Notes under the pieces: model-generated
Told to the model about the DNA's origin: nothing
Databases searched by the model: none
What the model saw: the letters and a program-made list of their open reading frames with translations, nothing else
Shown: in pieces, positions 44,296 to 54,928 of the stretch
Position numbering within the stretch: position 1 is the stretch's first letter
Layout: the number at the start of each line of letters is the position of its first letter
Source: Flavobacterium pectinovorum
GTDB taxonomy: Bacteria; Bacteroidota; Bacteroidia; Flavobacteriales; Flavobacteriaceae
Assembly: GCF_022802975.1 (NCBI RefSeq)
Contig: NZ_JAFEVZ010000001.1
Coordinates: 558,001-622,000, forward strand
DNA: 64,000 nt
Reading direction: 5' to 3'
Program-made: the position numbers and the translations under genes

Positions 44296-44859
44296 ATGAA
44301 AATTACAAAAACCAAAGCCTTTTTTTTCTTCTTAATAACATTTATATTGACAAATCATTCTTTTGCACAAAAAGTTGCAGGTTATTCTTTTGATAAATAC
44401 CCTGCGAAAGAAATTTACAAAGGAAAAAAAGTAAAAGTAAATTTAAGGAGTAGTAATATAGCCAATAGCCATAGGACACAAATTATAAATCAATACAATG
44501 AGTCAAAAATTGACTTTGGAGGAAAATATTCTTTTATTTTTTGGGGAGCAGGTACTGGTTTGACACTTGGGGTTATGGTAGATAACAAAACAGGAAATGT
44601 TTATGATTTACCTTTGACAGAAGAGAATTCAACTAGAGGTTTTTGTGGATACGATATCTCTGAAGAAGACAACAAATTATATAAAAAAAACAGCAACCTG
44701 TTTATTACTTTTACCTGGTCTTGCGAAGAAAATAAAATAACAAAAACAAATGTTATAACGAAAAACTATTCAATTTTTATTTGGGACGAGGCAAATAAAA
44801 AATTCTCTCTGTTAAAAAATAAAACTGAGAAAAAAACAGAAAAAATAACCTCCAAATAA
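44296..44859 (+). CDS. exported protein of unknown function
   Basis: The 187-aa protein has a signal peptide (AFFFFLITFILTNHSFA, then QK). The mature part has KIDFGGKYSFIFWGAGTGLTLGVMVDNKTGNVYDLP, a conserved-looking GKYSF-x2-WGAGTG core seen in small periplasmic proteins of many bacteria. FITFTWSCEEN follows, and the C-terminus is Lys-rich. I recognise the pattern but not a named function. It stands alone between intergenic stretches of 180-310 bp. It may be an exported immunity or envelope protein. Confidence 0.6.
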   Translation: MKITKTKAFFFFLITFILTNHSFAQKVAGYSFDKYPAKEIYKGKKVKVNLRSSNIANSHRTQIINQYNESKIDFGGKYSFIFWGAGTGLTLGVMVDNKTGNVYDLPLTEENSTRGFCGYDISEEDNKLYKKNSNLFITFTWSCEENKITKTNVITKNYSIFIWDEANKKFSLLKNKTEKKTEKITSK

Positions 44860-45047
44860 TGATAAGGACGTAAAACCTTCGTTTGTCAATATGGCGGGTT
44901 TAGATTTAATTTAATGCTTTTTGTACTTGAAAAATTAGCCTTTAATAGAAATTCTAAGCTTCATTAATCTGCCACACCTGCCAAGCTACTATACATTGTA
45001 CGTAATGCTAGAAAACTAACAACCGAAACGATCTAACACTATAAAAT

Positions 45048-46109
45048 ATGAACGGAACAATTGATTTACTTAATGTAGGAGACGGAGATGCAATAATTCT
45101 ATCTCTTAGTAAAGAAGAAGATAACCTTGTTATTGTTATTGACGGAGGAGAAAACAGGCACTACCTCTCTAAGGTTAAACCCATTCTTGAACAACGTCTA
45201 AAAGAGAAAGGGAAAACTGCTCCAGATATTGTAGTAGCAACTCATTATGATAGTGACCATATTGGAGGGTTAATCCCTCTTATAGAAGACTATATTGGAG
45301 GTATTAGTGAAGTTTGGGTGCATCGTTCTCCTGAACTGAGTCGACAAGCGCTACAAATATTTGAATCTAGACAAGACTTACAACACCTTAAATCTCGTGA
45401 TGAATTTTTGTTTGAAGGTAAGTTGATGTCAATAAATTCAAATATTAAAGAAGAAGCAATAATGTCTAAATCCAATTTTGTAATTGAATCGTTAAAGCAA
45501 CTCGATACTTTTTTGGGAAAAATTCCAGTTGATAAGGTAAAGCATGTTTACAGTGGTTATTCACCTAACGGATGGCCAGAGATAAAGGTTTTAGGACCAA
45601 CAGAAGATTTTTATAATAGTTTATTCCCTAACAGTAAAACTTTAGGAGAATTAATAGTAGAAGAAACTATCGACTACATGAGTGAAGGTTTAGCAAACTA
45701 TCATAAAAGATTTACGGAATTAGCTAATTATGGTGATAACCCATGCGACGCCTTAAAAACAGAAGCTTCTGCAAAACTTACTCCGACAAACAAAGCGAGT
45801 ATAATTATTTCTCTAGACAAAGAAAATGATAGATTCCTATTTACTGGAGATGCAGGTATAACTTCATTTAAGGAAATTCCAGACTGGAAAAATCAATTAA
45901 AAAATTTATTTTGGTTAAAAATCCCACATCATGGAAGTGACAACAATATCTCGACAGAAATTATTGATATCATGAAACCAAAATTTGCAGACAGTTCTGG
46001 TGACCGTCATCAAGATAATCATGTATTAGGTTGTATTTCAAAAAATAATCGTTCGCAACAATTTCCTCGATCAACTAAAAATGGCAGTGACTTATTGATA
46101 AATATATAA
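45048..46109 (+). CDS. metallo-beta-lactamase-fold hydrolase (ComEC-C-terminal-like)
   Basis: The 353-aa protein has HxxxDH motif ATHYDSDHIGGLIPL (about 63-77), later FLFTGDAGIT (about 263) and KIPHHGSDNN (about 291), the standard metal-binding set of MBL-fold hydrolases of the ComEC/Rec2 C-terminal type. With no membrane part, it is a standalone cytoplasmic hydrolase; related proteins cut nucleic acid or nucleotides and some belong to defence islands. The end of the gene (HQDNHVLGCISKNNRSQQ) looks a little irregular for the family, so the C-terminus may differ. It stands alone, followed by an attC-like repeat. Confidence 0.78.
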   Translation: MNGTIDLLNVGDGDAIILSLSKEEDNLVIVIDGGENRHYLSKVKPILEQRLKEKGKTAPDIVVATHYDSDHIGGLIPLIEDYIGGISEVWVHRSPELSRQALQIFESRQDLQHLKSRDEFLFEGKLMSINSNIKEEAIMSKSNFVIESLKQLDTFLGKIPVDKVKHVYSGYSPNGWPEIKVLGPTEDFYNSLFPNSKTLGELIVEETIDYMSEGLANYHKRFTELANYGDNPCDALKTEASAKLTPTNKASIIISLDKENDRFLFTGDAGITSFKEIPDWKNQLKNLFWLKIPHHGSDNNISTEIIDIMKPKFADSSGDRHQDNHVLGCISKNNRSQQFPRSTKNGSDLLINI

Positions 46110-46128
46110 ATCACGAATGCACAACAGT

Positions 46129-46233
46129 ACCTAACCAAAAGTGATGGTTCAAGTGGTTAAATCAAACTTTGTGGCTGATTGAGTGTGAATCGATCCAAAA
46201 TCGCCACCTTCAGGAATCTGAAAACCGTTAGAT
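46129..46233 (+). repeat. attC-like inverted repeat
   Basis: Between the MBL and DUF4365 genes. It begins with ACCTAAC (RYYYAAC type) at 46129-46135 and ends with GTTAGAT (GTTRRRY type) at 46227-46233, 105 bp in all, with partial inner complementarity (AAGTGG at 46151-46156 and CCACCTT at 46204-46210). This is the layout of an integron attC site, but no integron integrase is in the window, so it could be chance or a relic. Confidence 0.4.
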
Positions 46234-46263
46234 GGAACCTTAAAGAACTACAAACAGACAATT

Positions 46264-47334
46264 ATGAATTTTCCGAAAAGAATAAAACAACATAAATCTC
46301 AATCAGACTCATTTGCAATACTTCTATATAAACTTAAAGACTTAGGTATATTTAGAAGTGCAACAGAAAATGATTATGGAATTGACTTTGAAATTGAAAT
46401 TGTACTTAAAGAAAGGGTAATCGGAAGATATTTAAAAGCACAGGTCAAAAGCGCAGAAGATCTTTATATTCGCGCTGATAAAAAACCAACTGTTGGAGGA
46501 ATTAAACAAACTACATTGTCATATTGGACGGAATTATGTTATAGAACACATGTTGTAGTATTTGTAGTTGACTTAAAAACTGAAAAAATATATTTTACAA
46601 AATCAGTATTTTGGCAAGCAACAATATTATTAGATGGTTCAGAAAAAAGTAAAACAATTGAATTTTTACCAGCTGTTGATCTTTCAAACGAAGTCACGGG
46701 CAAAACCTTGGAAGAAGCAAAGACATCAGAAATAACAGAAAATTTCTTACTGACAATGCTTATTCAAAAAATAGCATTTCAAAATAGTATTGTAGACATT
46801 CTTTATGCACATAAAAGTATTCTTAGGAACATCTATTCTGTATATGAGCTATATACTGATACTTGGCATTATGATGCGTGGACAGAGGTTCAAGCATTAG
46901 ATATCTTTAAAACAGTTTTGGAGTGCGGAAAAATCTTAATTGATGACGTTCCCGAAACGGACCTGAGTGAAGAAGAGAATAAAAATCTTTTCAATTTTGA
47001 ATATTGGGCAAGAATTACAGATTGGTCTCATGACGATATATCAAACGAAGTAGCAAAGAAACCATTAAAAATTATTTTTCCCTTACTTTTAGACAAAATT
47101 CAATATTACAATACGCTCGTTTTGAAAGGTGCATATTATTGGATTCATAAGGATTTACCCTATCTAAAATTAGTTTTTAAAACTGTAATTCCTGTAGAAA
47201 GAACTCATGAAGATATGATTCATTTAAACTATGAATACACAAAATTTGAAAACACTGAACATTTTGACTCATTTATTCACGAAATCATTGAGAAGAATAA
47301 AAAACTAAAAGATGAAGAAAATTGCAGTAGCTAA
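46264..47334 (+). CDS. DUF4365 (PD-(D/E)XK-like) protein
   Basis: The 356-aa protein has at residues 1-150 the DUF4365 pattern: RIKQHKSQSDSFAILLYKL, ENDYGIDFEIEIVLKE and GRYLKAQVKSAEDLY, i.e. D, E and Q-x-K positions of a nuclease-like fold. YWTELCYRTHVVVFVVDLKT follows. The C-terminal 200 residues are helical and unassigned. DUF4365 proteins occur as standalone or fused nuclease-like factors in mobile elements and defence loci. The stop lies within an inverted repeat, so the gene end and repeat are joined as in cassette arrays. Confidence 0.75.
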   Translation: MNFPKRIKQHKSQSDSFAILLYKLKDLGIFRSATENDYGIDFEIEIVLKERVIGRYLKAQVKSAEDLYIRADKKPTVGGIKQTTLSYWTELCYRTHVVVFVVDLKTEKIYFTKSVFWQATILLDGSEKSKTIEFLPAVDLSNEVTGKTLEEAKTSEITENFLLTMLIQKIAFQNSIVDILYAHKSILRNIYSVYELYTDTWHYDAWTEVQALDIFKTVLECGKILIDDVPETDLSEEENKNLFNFEYWARITDWSHDDISNEVAKKPLKIIFPLLLDKIQYYNTLVLKGAYYWIHKDLPYLKLVFKTVIPVERTHEDMIHLNYEYTKFENTEHFDSFIHEIIEKNKKLKDEENCSS

Positions 47335-47431
47335 CAGCTTGCCACAATAGCTGGTTTTATTTTTCTTAGCTGTAAATTACTAAGTTGAATTTTTGTTTGT
47401 CTTAGAACAAATGATTAAAAAGCAAGCTGTT
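47333..47431 (+). repeat. inverted repeat joined to the DUF4365 stop codon
   Basis: AACAGCTTGC (47333-47342) and GCAAGCTGTT (47422-47431) are perfect 10-bp complements with about 79 bp between them. The left arm begins within the stop codon, as cassette recombination sites often do. No gene is encoded between the arms. Confidence 0.5.
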
Positions 47432-47682
47432 GATTTCAAGTTGTGAAAAAATGGATGCAATGGTAAATCGAAACTATAATTATTATTCAAGAACTCATTA
47501 GAAAAACAAATACCATCGAATTTTACCAGCAGTGTGATTTAAAACTGGAATCCTATAATTATAAAATTTGAACCAACTCTTTAGAGTTATTTTTATCTAT
47601 TAATCAAATGAGCTATGGTATTCCAATTGAATATGGATAACGGAAATTACTATCCTAAATAATTTGTTTCATCATCAAATCA

Positions 47683-47710
47683 GCCTCCCACTCGGGAGGC
47701 TTTTATTTTT
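47683..47710 (+). terminator. terminator
   Basis: GCCTCCC (47683-47689), a 4-nt loop, then GGGAGGC (47694-47700), then TTTTATTTTTT. It isolates the tra operon from cargo transcription. Confidence 0.8.
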
Positions 47711-47748
47711 TCACCTTTTTTTCACCTTTTTTTTCCTTGATTTTATTG

Positions 47749-47791
47749 GGGGTTCAACGGGGTACAACTGGGGTACAATAAAAAGTTGTAC
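47749..47791. repeat. iteron-like tandem repeats with inverted copy
   Basis: Three near-identical 10-mers, GGGGTTCAAC (47749-47758), GGGGTACAAC (47759-47768) and GGGGTACAAT (47770-47779), followed by GTTGTAC (47785-47791), the inverse of GTACAAC. Likely binding sites for a regulator or recombinase at the tra boundary. Confidence 0.55.
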
Positions 47792-47906
47792 TTGTCGCGG
47801 TTTGCTGTCTGTCGTTTCTTTGCCTTGTAATGATGAAGATCCGGAACTGGAATTATCCATTTACCGTATTATGAGAAACTAATGTAGAACGATAAAATGA
47901 TGAGAT

Positions 47907-48386
47907 ATGTTTACAAACATTTCATGGGGTAATTACATAGTTGTAATTATTCTGCTATTGGCAAGCTGGTATTTATTTGTTGGATTTCGATTTTATTTTG
48001 ATGACCTCAAAGAAGTCATATCAGGAAAGCGGAAACTTCAATTCCGTGGATTTGAAAATGCAAGTTACGAGGATTCTCAATCCGAATTAAATTATCAGGA
48101 ATCACCTGAAGCAATCTCAGAACAAACTTCCTTCGGAGAGTTTGACAATACCTTTCAGGACGTTGATACTTTGGTGGCACGATTAAAAACTTTTATTGCA
48201 GATGCCGCAAAGAAAAAATTAGTCAAAAAAGAATTTACCTATTATCTGCAGCTTCTCCTAAGAGAATTCCCTTCAGTGAAAAATTCCCCTTTTAATTCTT
48301 CCATAGGTGAATTGATAGTCTCAGAATGTGACAAATTCGAATCAATTACTTTAACCCAAAAGGAAGCAGAAGCCCTTTGGGAATAA
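47907..48386 (+). CDS. membrane-anchored protein, first gene of tra operon
   Basis: The 159-aa protein has one N-terminal membrane helix (YIVVIILLLASWYLFVGFRF), then a cytoplasmic region with an acidic linker (YEDSQSELNYQESPEAISEQ) and a helical C-terminal domain (LVARLKTFIADAAKKKLVKKE; LLREFPSVKNSPFNSSIGEL). Similar small anchored proteins precede traE in Flavobacteriia elements, and I do not know a function. It lies ahead of a structured leader and traE, and so probably belongs to the conjugation operon. Confidence 0.6.
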   Translation: MFTNISWGNYIVVIILLLASWYLFVGFRFYFDDLKEVISGKRKLQFRGFENASYEDSQSELNYQESPEAISEQTSFGEFDNTFQDVDTLVARLKTFIADAAKKKLVKKEFTYYLQLLLREFPSVKNSPFNSSIGELIVSECDKFESITLTQKEAEALWE

Positions 48387-48401
48387 ACTATAAAACAATT
48401 T

Positions 48402-48495
48402 AACGGAGGAATTGCCCCTGTCCATCCCGGCGCAGTATGGCAGATGTAACAGGAAAGTGGAACTGCGACAGCGGCTACACCTCCGTTTTTTTTCT
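48402..48495 (+). ncRNA. candidate structured leader upstream of traE
   Basis: AACGGAGG (48402-48409) pairs perfectly with CCTCCGTT (48480-48487), followed by a run of eight T. The 70 bases between are unusually GC-rich for this window and could fold further (CTGT/ACAG near 48419-48451). It resembles a terminator closing a structured leader that could regulate traE and downstream genes. Covariation has not been checked. Confidence 0.45.
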
Positions 48496-48524
48496 GAATT
48501 TTTAAATTTTAAAAATAATGTGCG

Positions 48525-48869
48525 ATGAAAAAATGGAACTGGAATTTTAAAAAGTTTATTGAGCAAAAAACAAATAGTATCTGTATGCTTCTGGCACAAT
48601 TACTTTTTGCAATAAGTTATGAAACCTATGCCCAGGATGGTCTGGCAGGAATCAATGAAGCCAACCAACAAGTACGAAGTTACTTTGATGCAGGAACAGA
48701 ACTGATGTATGCCGTAGGAGCATTGTTAGGACTTATTGGTGCTGTGAAAGTATATCAAAAATGGAACGCAGGTGATCCTGATACCGGAAAAGTAGCGGCA
48801 GCCTGGTTTGGAAGCTGTGTTTTTCTGGTAGTAGTAGCCACGGTAATAAAATCCTTCTTTGGGATCTAA
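48525..48869 (+). CDS. traE: TraE (DUF4134, VirB2-like pilin)
   Basis: The 114-aa protein has a long signal-like N-terminus (MLLAQLLFAISYETYAQDG) and two membrane helices (ELMYAVGALLGLIGAVKVYQ; VAAAWFGSCVFLVVVATVIKSFFG). The length and pattern fit DUF4134/TraE of CTnDOT-type elements, the small subunit thought to form the pilus or channel fibre. It follows a structured leader and precedes a DUF1896 gene by 11 bp. In CTnDOT TraE is followed by TraF and TraG; here two other genes, including a giant helicase, come between. Confidence 0.88.
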   Translation: MKKWNWNFKKFIEQKTNSICMLLAQLLFAISYETYAQDGLAGINEANQQVRSYFDAGTELMYAVGALLGLIGAVKVYQKWNAGDPDTGKVAAAWFGSCVFLVVVATVIKSFFGI

Positions 48870-48880
48870 AACCAGTCGTT

Positions 48881-49309
48881 ATGGAAGATCTACTCAAAGA
48901 AAAGTTATGGTTTTACATTATCCATAACAACCCAGATTTGATGTTTACACTACAGGAAGATTATAGTGTATTGGATTATCTCAATGAGAAAATAAGTAGT
49001 GTGAAATCCATATTGGAGGATATGTTATCTGATGGTACACCTAAATACATAATCGAAGAAATCTGTCTCAATGTACTTACCGAAGATTTGAAACCATCCC
49101 GGTTTTTATATATCCGCTCGCTGCTTTCAGATGAGTTTGAGAGAACCTATGCCGCTTTTCAGGAGTCAGGTATCCTGACCTTTGAGGTAATCAACCTTAT
49201 GGAAAGCTGCAAGCCAGTTTTTGAAACCATTGGCTTTACTAAAGAAAATGAAGAAGATCCTAATTTGAGAAATGCCCTTATTGGTCAGATTGCTGACTAT
49301 GTGAATTGA
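48881..49309 (+). CDS. DUF1896 protein
   Basis: The 142-aa protein has the DUF1896 pattern: LWFYIIHNNPDLMFTLQEDYS, YLNEKISSVKSILEDML, and YIIEEICLNVLTEDLKPSRF. These are short helical proteins found beside methylase-helicase genes on Bacteroidota conjugative elements, and their function is unknown. It lies 38 bp before the giant methylase-helicase gene, the usual partnership. No catalytic motif is seen. Confidence 0.8.
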   Translation: MEDLLKEKLWFYIIHNNPDLMFTLQEDYSVLDYLNEKISSVKSILEDMLSDGTPKYIIEEICLNVLTEDLKPSRFLYIRSLLSDEFERTYAAFQESGILTFEVINLMESCKPVFETIGFTKENEEDPNLRNALIGQIADYVN

Positions 49310-49347
49310 GCTATTTATAGCAGTGTGTAGTATGAAAAGGAGTAATT

Positions 49348-52300
49348 ATGGCTTACAATCTATCTCAAAAACTAAGTGCCAATATTGAGGCGATTACCAT
49401 TGCAATGCAATGGCAGCAAGGTGATGCTTTATCGGCAGAAGCAGTTGACGCGCTTAAGGCATATGCCGGCTTCGGAGGTATCAAGGCTGTATTATACCCA
49501 AATGGCACTACCGAAGACTGGATAAAATCCGGTGCTACTAAAGAAGATCTGAAGTTGCATCCGGACATGACACGACTACATCTAATACTACAGGAACACT
49601 ATTCTGAAAAAGATTATAATTCAGTTGTTTCTTCACTTCGCAATAGCGTCCTTACTGCATTTTATACACCGGAAATTGTACCTAACACTTTGTACACTGC
49701 TTTGGAAGAACAAGGTATTAATCCTAAAAGATTATACGAGCCATCAGCAGGATCAGGAATTTTTATCACTGAAGCAGACAGTGCATTTTCAAATTTGGAA
49801 CAAATTACTGCTGTGGAAAAAGACCAATTAAGCGGACTGGTACTTTCAGCATTAAACAGTACACTTTCAACCCAAAATACCACACATGTAATAGGACTGG
49901 AAGGAGCCCCAACAAATGATAATGGGAGTTATGATCTTGTGGTCAGCAATATTCCCTTTGGTAATTTTTCTGTGTATGATGAGGCTTATCCCGACAAGAC
50001 GATTTCAGGAAAAATCCATAACTACTTCTTTGCAAAAGGACTGGACAAATTGGCTGATGGAGGTCTTATGGCATACATAACTACAGACGGTTTTTTGAAC
50101 AGTCCTTCCAATCAGAGTGCTCGCGGATATCTTTTTCAAAATGCAGATTTTGTGAGTGTCACAGTTATGCCCGATAATCTGATGAAGGAGACTGGAAATA
50201 CCGATGCTCCAAATCATCTTCTTATTGTTCAGAAAAACGAGCATAAAAAAACATTGTCTGATAATGAAAATGAGCTGCTTCAAACCGTTGAACTGGAAAA
50301 TGAATTTGGAAAATACAGTATTAATAAATATCTGCACAATAGACCCGAGCTAATTATTGGGAATGAAATAAAAGCCGGTAAAAACCAATACGGACAGGCG
50401 CATCAAAGTGTGAGACAAAACGCAGATATCAATTCTATTGGAAACTACCTTGGTGAAAATATTACCAAGGGATTAAAAGAAAACTTTAACCCCGAACGCT
50501 TTGAGAAGGCTCAAAAAACGGAGATCGTTCAGCCTGCTGAAATAATCGGACAAAAATTCACTTATTTACCCATGCCTGAGAGTAAAGCAAGCGGTATTTC
50601 TGTCCAGCTTGGCTTGTTTGATACTGTGCCTGCAGAGAATATCAACCGCGCTATGGATTACATCAATCCTCTCGATGAAACTGTAGTGGATAAAAAAACA
50701 GCACGAATACTCAGTACCATACGCACTAATGATAATCCCTCGCATGAAAATGTGGTGCTTATCGCTGCTAAACAAATTAAGACTAATCGATACCTATATA
50801 AATTATACTCGAATGTAAAAGAGATCGATGGCTTTTCAGCCAATTGGATGAATGGCGGATTACTGCCGCATGAGTTATTGGCTTTATCCAATACCCTTCA
50901 ATATTATAATCACAAGTATATTTATGAAGGAGATAAAACCTTGGAATCGGCCTTTAATCTTGAAAGACAGCTTTATGAAGAAAATCTTTCATTCAAAGCG
51001 TTCTACAAAGAAGGAACACTGGTTCGCCTTGGAGAAGCTGTTGGAATTATAAGTGATATTAATAACGAACACAAACAGGCCTTTTTCCAACCATTAGCAT
51101 CACAAGGCAATCTGAAATTCTATGATTCCTATATTGCTATTCGGGATCATTATCTGGAATTGTTTGAGAAAGAGCAATCAGATAAAGCTGGCAGTGAAGA
51201 GGTTCGGAAAAATCTAGATGAGCAGTATACCAAATTTGTTTCCCACTATGGTATTTTGAACGGTGCTGAGAATCGAAGTTTAATCATGCATGATTCCGCT
51301 TTCGGTTTCACCATTCTTTCTTCATTGGAACGCAAAGAAGGCGAACGTTATGTGAAGTCGGATATTTTAATAGAATCTGTAGTAAAACAGCAGGAACGCT
51401 ATTATACAGATGATCCTGTTGAAGCGCTGGCCCGAAGTCTGAACGAAAAAGGAGCTGTTGACTTAGGATTTATAACTGCTGCAACAGGACTTGAACAAAA
51501 CGAGGTTATAGAACGTCTGAACCATCATATTTATTTGAATCCTACAGGTCAGAATTGGGAAACTTCAGACCTCTATTTAAGCGGCAATGTTGTAGAAAAA
51601 TTACAACAGGCTAAACAGGCTGTGCAGCTATACCCTGAAAACACGCAATACTACAAAGGATTGCAGGCACTGGAAAAAGTACAGCCGGAGCGTATCCCTT
51701 TTGAATTACTCGATTTCAATCTTGGCGAGCGATGGATTCCCAACCGATACTATGAGAATTTCGCCGGAAAATTATTTGACCAGCCAACTGAAATTAATTA
51801 TTTCCCATCACTGGATACCTTTAAAGTAAGTACAGGTCACAATACCAAAATAGATAGGGAATTTTCGGTAACTCCCAAAAGCGGCAGAACCACTTATGGT
51901 TACACGATATTGGAGCACGCCCTCGAAAATACGGCTCCCTTTTTTACCTACGAAGTTGAGGGAGCCGGCGGAAAACCCATCCGACTGCCTGATAATGAAG
52001 CCATACAGCTTGCCCATCAAAAAATTGAAAATATCCGTAATGGCTTTATTGAGTGGCTGCAGGAATTGCCAATAAGCGATAAAAATGAACTGGAGAGCCT
52101 CTATAATAATACGTTCAATTGTTACGTATTGCGAGAATATAACGGAAGTCATCTGAGCTTTCCGGGTTTGGATAAAAAAGCCCTCGAGATTGAAGACTTG
52201 TACAGTTCCCAGAAAAATGCAGCTTGGCGTATTATTCAGAACCGTGGCGCTTTAATCGATCATGAGGTTGGGCTTGGAAAAACATTAACCATGATTGTGG

Positions 52301-54918
52301 CTGCCAATGAAATGAAACGATTAGGGATTATTCATAAGCCTGCAATACTGGCATTGAATGCCAATGTAAATCAAATTGCAGCAACCTATAAAAAGGCTTA
52401 TCCCAATGCCCGAATATTAGCACCTGGTGAAAATGATTTTACTCCAGCCAAAAGAATGAGACTTTTCCATGAGATTAAAAATAATAATTGGGATTGTATC
52501 ATTTTAACCCACGATCAGTTTGGTAAAATTCCGCAGTCACCCGAAATACAAAAAGAGATCTTGCAAAATGAACTGGATAATATAGAACGGGATCTTGATA
52601 CAGCAAGAGATTTGGGAGGCGATATCTCCAAAAAAATATTAAAAGGTCTTGAAATACGAAAAAATAATCTGGACGGCAGACTAAAAACACTGCTGAAAGA
52701 TATAGAAGATAAAAAGGACAGCGGTATCAACTTTAAAGAAATGGGTATCGATCATTTGTTTGTAGATGAATCTCACAAATTCAAAAATCTGACTTTCACT
52801 ACACGTCATGACCGTGTTGCGGGAATTGGAAATATGCAGGGAAGTCAAAAGGCGCTTAATATGTTATTTGCGGTACGCACGCTTCAGGAAAAATTCGATT
52901 CGGATCTGTGTGTGACCTTTCTTTCGGGTACTCCTATTTCAAACAGTTTGACAGAAATGTACCTGCTTTTCAAATACCTGCGACCTAAAGAAATGGAACG
53001 CCAGCATATTGAAAACTTTGATGGATGGGCAGCTGTTTTTGCCAGAAAAACAACTGATTTTGAATTTTCGGTCACCAATGAGATTATTGCCAAGGAGCGT
53101 TTTCGCCATTTTATTAAAGTTCCGGAACTGGCACTGTTCTATAATGAGATTACCGATTACAAAACAGCAAAACATATTGATCTGGATAAACCTGAAATTG
53201 AGGAGCGTCTTGTCAATATCAGTCCTACACCTGAGCAGAGCGAGTTTATTACCCAGCTCATGCAGTTTGCCAAAACAGGTAATGCGACACTTATCGGCAG
53301 GGCACCTCTTACCTCGCAGGAAGACAAAGGCAGGATGCTAATTGCTACCAATTACGCTAAAAAGATGGCTGCTGATATGAGGCTGATAAATGAAGGATAT
53401 GGTGATCATCCGAATAATAAAGTCAATACATGCGCCAGAAATGTAGCTGAAATTTATCAGGCTTCCATCGAGCATAAAGGCACTCAGATCGTTTTTTCAG
53501 ATATCGGTACACCAAAGCCGGATGACTTTAATATGTATGATGCCCTTAAAGAAAAACTGGTAAGGGATTTTAATATCCCGGCTCATGAGATTACCTACAT
53601 ACACGATTGGTCCGATAAGAAGAAACCAGAATTGTTTTCTAAAATGAATACAGGTGAGATACGTATTCTTCTGGGCAGTACAGAAAAAGCAGGTACCGGG
53701 CTTAATGTACAAAAGCGTGTTGTGGCGATGCATCATATGGATATTCCCTGGAGACCATCAGATCTGGGACAACGCAACGGCCGGGGCAGCAGACAAGGTA
53801 ATGAAGTTGCCAAACAGCATTATGGTAATAAAGTGAAAAATTTCATCTATGCCACAGAGCAATCCCTGGACAATTACAAATTCAACCTTTTGAAGAACAA
53901 ACAGACTTTTATCAGTCAGATGAAAAACTGTGAACTTAATGTCAGGACTATTGATGAGGGGGCAATGGATGAGCAAAGCGGAATGAACTTTTCAGAATAT
54001 ATCGCAGTATTATCAGGTGATACTTCATTACTGGAAAAATCAAAATTGGAGAAAAAAGTAACGGTAATGGAAAGCCTTAAAAAAGCACATTACAAGGAAA
54101 TTTCCAGAACTAAATACCAGGTTGAATACCTAATGGAGGAAAAAGGAATCACCACTAGAACACTGGACAAACTAACTGCCGATCACAGCTTTTACAAAAA
54201 TAATCTGAAGTATGAACCTGATGGTTCCAAAGCCAATCCCATAGAGTTGTATGACTGCAAGACAGCAGATCCTGAAAGTATCGGCAAAGAAATTATCCTG
54301 CTCTATAAAAACTGGAAACCTCCCGAAGGAGAAAACCAGGCCAAACAAATTGGGAAGTTATATGATTTTGGACTCTATATAAAAAGAGAACGTGAAGCCT
54401 ATCAAAATGATGGTTTGTACCAGTACCGTTACTCCAACAGCTTTTATGCACAACGTTTGGAAGATGGTATTAAATATACTTCAAATGGAGGAACTCCAAA
54501 TGTGGATAATCCCAAATTGGCAGCCCGACATTTTCTAAATGCCATTGATAAGGTGGAACATCTCACGGCAAAATACCAAAAGTCACTGAATGATATTGAA
54601 AACCAGCTGCCACAATTACAACAATTAACCACAAGAGTATTTAGCCAGGAGGATGAGCTGCAAAAAATGAAAAGCGACCTCTTTAGTCTTGAAAGGGAAA
54701 TTGCCCTAAAAATTCAGGAGAACCAATTAAAAGAAGCCAATCCGCAAGAGGTTAGCCTCAATAATGAAACAAAATTAACAAATACAGCTCCGGTAATTCA
54801 ACTGCCAATTAAAAGCAGTGAAGAATCACAGCGTCTCACAGCAGCAGAAAGCAATAGTGATAAATGGCAGGAACGCTCTTTTTCGGAGATGAGACGCAGC
54901 AGCAGGATGAAATTTTAA
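49348..54918 (+). CDS. giant N6-adenine methylase-SNF2 helicase protein
   Basis: The 1856-aa protein starts with a methyltransferase-like region: [29 protein letters not shown] (SAM-binding motif I near 130) and [13 protein letters not shown] (NPPF-type catalytic motif, here NIPF, near 193-205). The helicase part has Walker [13 protein letters not shown] near 973, DESH box [12 protein letters not shown] near 1140, SGTPISNSL, and the C-terminal helicase motifs [22 protein letters not shown] and [12 protein letters not shown]. This huge protein is common on Bacteroidota ICEs, perhaps for protecting incoming DNA from restriction; that is inference. The Ile in NIPF replaces the usual Pro, which may affect activity. 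Confidence 0.85.
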   Translation: MAYNLSQKLSANIEAITIAMQWQQGDALSAEAVDALKAYAGFGGIKAVLYPNGTTEDWIKSGATKEDLKLHPDMTRLHLILQEHYSEKDYNSVVSSLRNSVLTAFYTPEIVPNTLYTALEEQGINPKRLYEPSAGSGIFITEADSAFSNLEQITAVEKDQLSGLVLSALNSTLSTQNTTHVIGLEGAPTNDNGSYDLVVSNIPFGNFSVYDEAYPDKTISGKIHNYFFAKGLDKLADGGLMAYITTDGFLNSPSNQSARGYLFQNADFVSVTVMPDNLMKETGNTDAPNHLLIVQKNEHKKTLSDNENELLQTVELENEFGKYSINKYLHNRPELIIGNEIKAGKNQYGQAHQSVRQNADINSIGNYLGENITKGLKENFNPERFEKAQKTEIVQPAEIIGQKFTYLPMPESKASGISVQLGLFDTVPAENINRAMDYINPLDETVVDKKTARILSTIRTNDNPSHENVVLIAAKQIKTNRYLYKLYSNVKEIDGFSANWMNGGLLPHELLALSNTLQYYNHKYIYEGDKTLESAFNLERQLYEENLSFKAFYKEGTLVRLGEAVGIISDINNEHKQAFFQPLASQGNLKFYDSYIAIRDHYLELFEKEQSDKAGSEEVRKNLDEQYTKFVSHYGILNGAENRSLIMHDSAFGFTILSSLERKEGERYVKSDILIESVVKQQERYYTDDPVEALARSLNEKGAVDLGFITAATGLEQNEVIERLNHHIYLNPTGQNWETSDLYLSGNVVEKLQQAKQAVQLYPENTQYYKGLQALEKVQPERIPFELLDFNLGERWIPNRYYENFAGKLFDQPTEINYFPSLDTFKVSTGHNTKIDREFSVTPKSGRTTYGYTILEHALENTAPFFTYEVEGAGGKPIRLPDNEAIQLAHQKIENIRNGFIEWLQELPISDKNELESLYNNTFNCYVLREYNGSHLSFPGLDKKALEIEDLYSSQKNAAWRIIQNRGALIDHEVGLGKTLTMIVAANEMKRLGIIHKPAILALNANVNQIAATYKKAYPNARILAPGENDFTPAKRMRLFHEIKNNNWDCIILTHDQFGKIPQSPEIQKEILQNELDNIERDLDTARDLGGDISKKILKGLEIRKNNLDGRLKTLLKDIEDKKDSGINFKEMGIDHLFVDESHKFKNLTFTTRHDRVAGIGNMQGSQKALNMLFAVRTLQEKFDSDLCVTFLSGTPISNSLTEMYLLFKYLRPKEMERQHIENFDGWAAVFARKTTDFEFSVTNEIIAKERFRHFIKVPELALFYNEITDYKTAKHIDLDKPEIEERLVNISPTPEQSEFITQLMQFAKTGNATLIGRAPLTSQEDKGRMLIATNYAKKMAADMRLINEGYGDHPNNKVNTCARNVAEIYQASIEHKGTQIVFSDIGTPKPDDFNMYDALKEKLVRDFNIPAHEITYIHDWSDKKKPELFSKMNTGEIRILLGSTEKAGTGLNVQKRVVAMHHMDIPWRPSDLGQRNGRGSRQGNEVAKQHYGNKVKNFIYATEQSLDNYKFNLLKNKQTFISQMKNCELNVRTIDEGAMDEQSGMNFSEYIAVLSGDTSLLEKSKLEKKVTVMESLKKAHYKEISRTKYQVEYLMEEKGITTRTLDKLTADHSFYKNNLKYEPDGSKANPIELYDCKTADPESIGKEIILLYKNWKPPEGENQAKQIGKLYDFGLYIKREREAYQNDGLYQYRYSNSFYAQRLEDGIKYTSNGGTPNVDNPKLAARHFLNAIDKVEHLTAKYQKSLNDIENQLPQLQQLTTRVFSQEDELQKMKSDLFSLEREIALKIQENQLKEANPQEVSLNNETKLTNTAPVIQLPIKSSEESQRLTAAESNSDKWQERSFSEMRRSSRMKF

Positions 54919-54928
54919 AATAAAGACC

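Larger units (their letters stand above)
47432..47906. other. gene-free stretch before the tra operon
   Basis: About 475 bp with a terminator (47683-47710), poly-T/CACC tracts and iteron-like repeats (47749-47791). A plus-strand ORF over 47664-47882 runs through these elements and is not a gene. The tra promoter should lie between 47791 and 47907, but no clean TAnnTTTG box is seen. Confidence 0.45.

Noticed and set aside
45048..46109. ComEC competence protein
   Set aside because: The MBL motifs match the ComEC C-terminal type, but there are no membrane helices and no competence genes nearby, so it is a standalone hydrolase.
43116..47431. A complete integron
   Set aside because: Only two attC-like repeats are seen and no IntI gene is in the window; kept only as a hypothesis.
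47664..47882. Plus-strand 72-aa ORF before the tra operon
   Set aside because: It runs through a terminator hairpin, poly-T tracts and iteron-like repeats, and its translation has no known pattern.
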